Program-made: the position numbers and the translations under genes
Part shown: in pieces, positions 63,895-64,000 of the stretch
How the letters are laid out: every line of letters begins with the position of its first letter
How positions within the stretch are numbered: the first letter of the stretch is position 1
Source of the DNA: M3007 sp044224705
Lineage (GTDB): Bacteria > Bacteroidota > Bacteroidia > Chitinophagales > Saprospiraceae
Reading direction: 5' to 3'
Length of the DNA: 64,000 nt
Assembly: GCA_044224705.1 (NCBI GenBank)
Contig: JBGAJY010000004.1
Coordinates: forward strand, 5,560 to 69,559
The notes under the pieces: generated by a model
Databases searched by the model: none
Told to the model about the DNA's origin: nothing
What the model saw: the letters and a program-made list of their open reading frames with translations, nothing else

Positions 63895-64000
63895 TCGGTT
63901 AGTCGGTTAGTCGGTTAGTCGGTTAGTCGGTTAGTCGGTTAGTCGGTTAGTCGGTTAGTCGGTTAGTCGGTTAGTCGGTTAGTCGGTTAGTCGGTTAGTC
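63891..64000 (+). repeat. TTAGTCGG tandem array running off the window
   Basis: Thirteen perfect TTAGTCGG units plus six more bases, starting in the stop codon of the S8 gene. The array continues beyond the right edge. Unit length 8 bp. Confidence 0.95.

Noticed and set aside
63891..64000. Coding extension of the S8 protease into the TTAGTCGG array
   Set aside because: The first unit contains the TAG stop in frame; the protein already ends in a complete T9SS domain.

Overview
The window looks like a chromosomal segment of a Bacteroidota bacterium, most plausibly from the Saprospiria/Lewinella-like branch; the branch is inference. The phylum rests on several independent signs. Three secreted proteins (two proteases and one other) end in type IX secretion-type C-terminal domains. 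There is a contiguous alternative complex III plus caa3-type oxidase locus, an Hc1-type histone H1-like protein and a ribosomal protein S16 with a long acidic tail. Bacteroidota-type -7 elements (TAnnTTTG) sit 38-103 nt upstream of many start codons, and there is little sign of Shine-Dalgarno sequences. The DNA is fairly GC-rich with long runs of housekeeping genes. I see no rRNA, tRNA, CRISPR array, transposase or prophage.

Layout. 1-1310: 3' part of guaA and a GNAT gene (minus strand). 1.5-7.1 kb: rpsP, an unknown acidic protein, lepB, a GNAT-RdgB fusion (minus) and an Hc1 histone-like gene. 7.2-13.0 kb (minus): acyl-CoA carboxylase beta subunit, a methyltransferase, a glycosyltransferase/TPR membrane protein, and an ECF sigma factor with a tiny single-helix membrane partner. 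13.2-28 kb: lysA, a nitrilase, GNAT, NTF2-like and histidine phosphatase genes, a reprolysin-like T9SS protease, an M16 protease, a T9SS protein, yceI, rplS, pruA, coaD and two small envelope proteins.

28.1-45.6 kb is one long minus-strand respiratory locus read from actA to a small CPMC membrane protein: actA-B-C-D-E-F, cox2, cox1, ctaB, two cox3 genes, cox4, an SCO-like gene without the SCO cysteines, DUF420, and the CPMC gene. Its products would pass electrons from menaquinol through ACIII cytochromes to an aa3-type oxygen reductase. Oddities are an in-frame amber codon in actA, an OmpA domain fused to the C-terminus of Cox2, a roughly 120-residue low-complexity insert in ActF, and His-rich tails on several subunits.

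46-64 kb carries exported proteins (a propeller-like lipoprotein, a barrel, a di-heme peroxidase, an FG-GAP/ASPIC protein), arginine deiminase, a four-helix-bundle gene boxed by inverted heptamer arrays, a thioesterase, a YihY/BrkB protein, an OmpA/TSP3 protein, a ChlI-like ATPase, an M48 protease, a broken M28 protease, rpiB and an S8 T9SS protease. The window ends inside a TTAGTCGG tandem array.

The most interesting unexplained theme is a set of intergenic palindromes built from short tandem repeats. Each locus has its own repeat unit, but several share one architecture: array, spacer, inverted array. One copy encloses the four-helix-bundle gene and a related copy sits inside the act operon between actA and actB.
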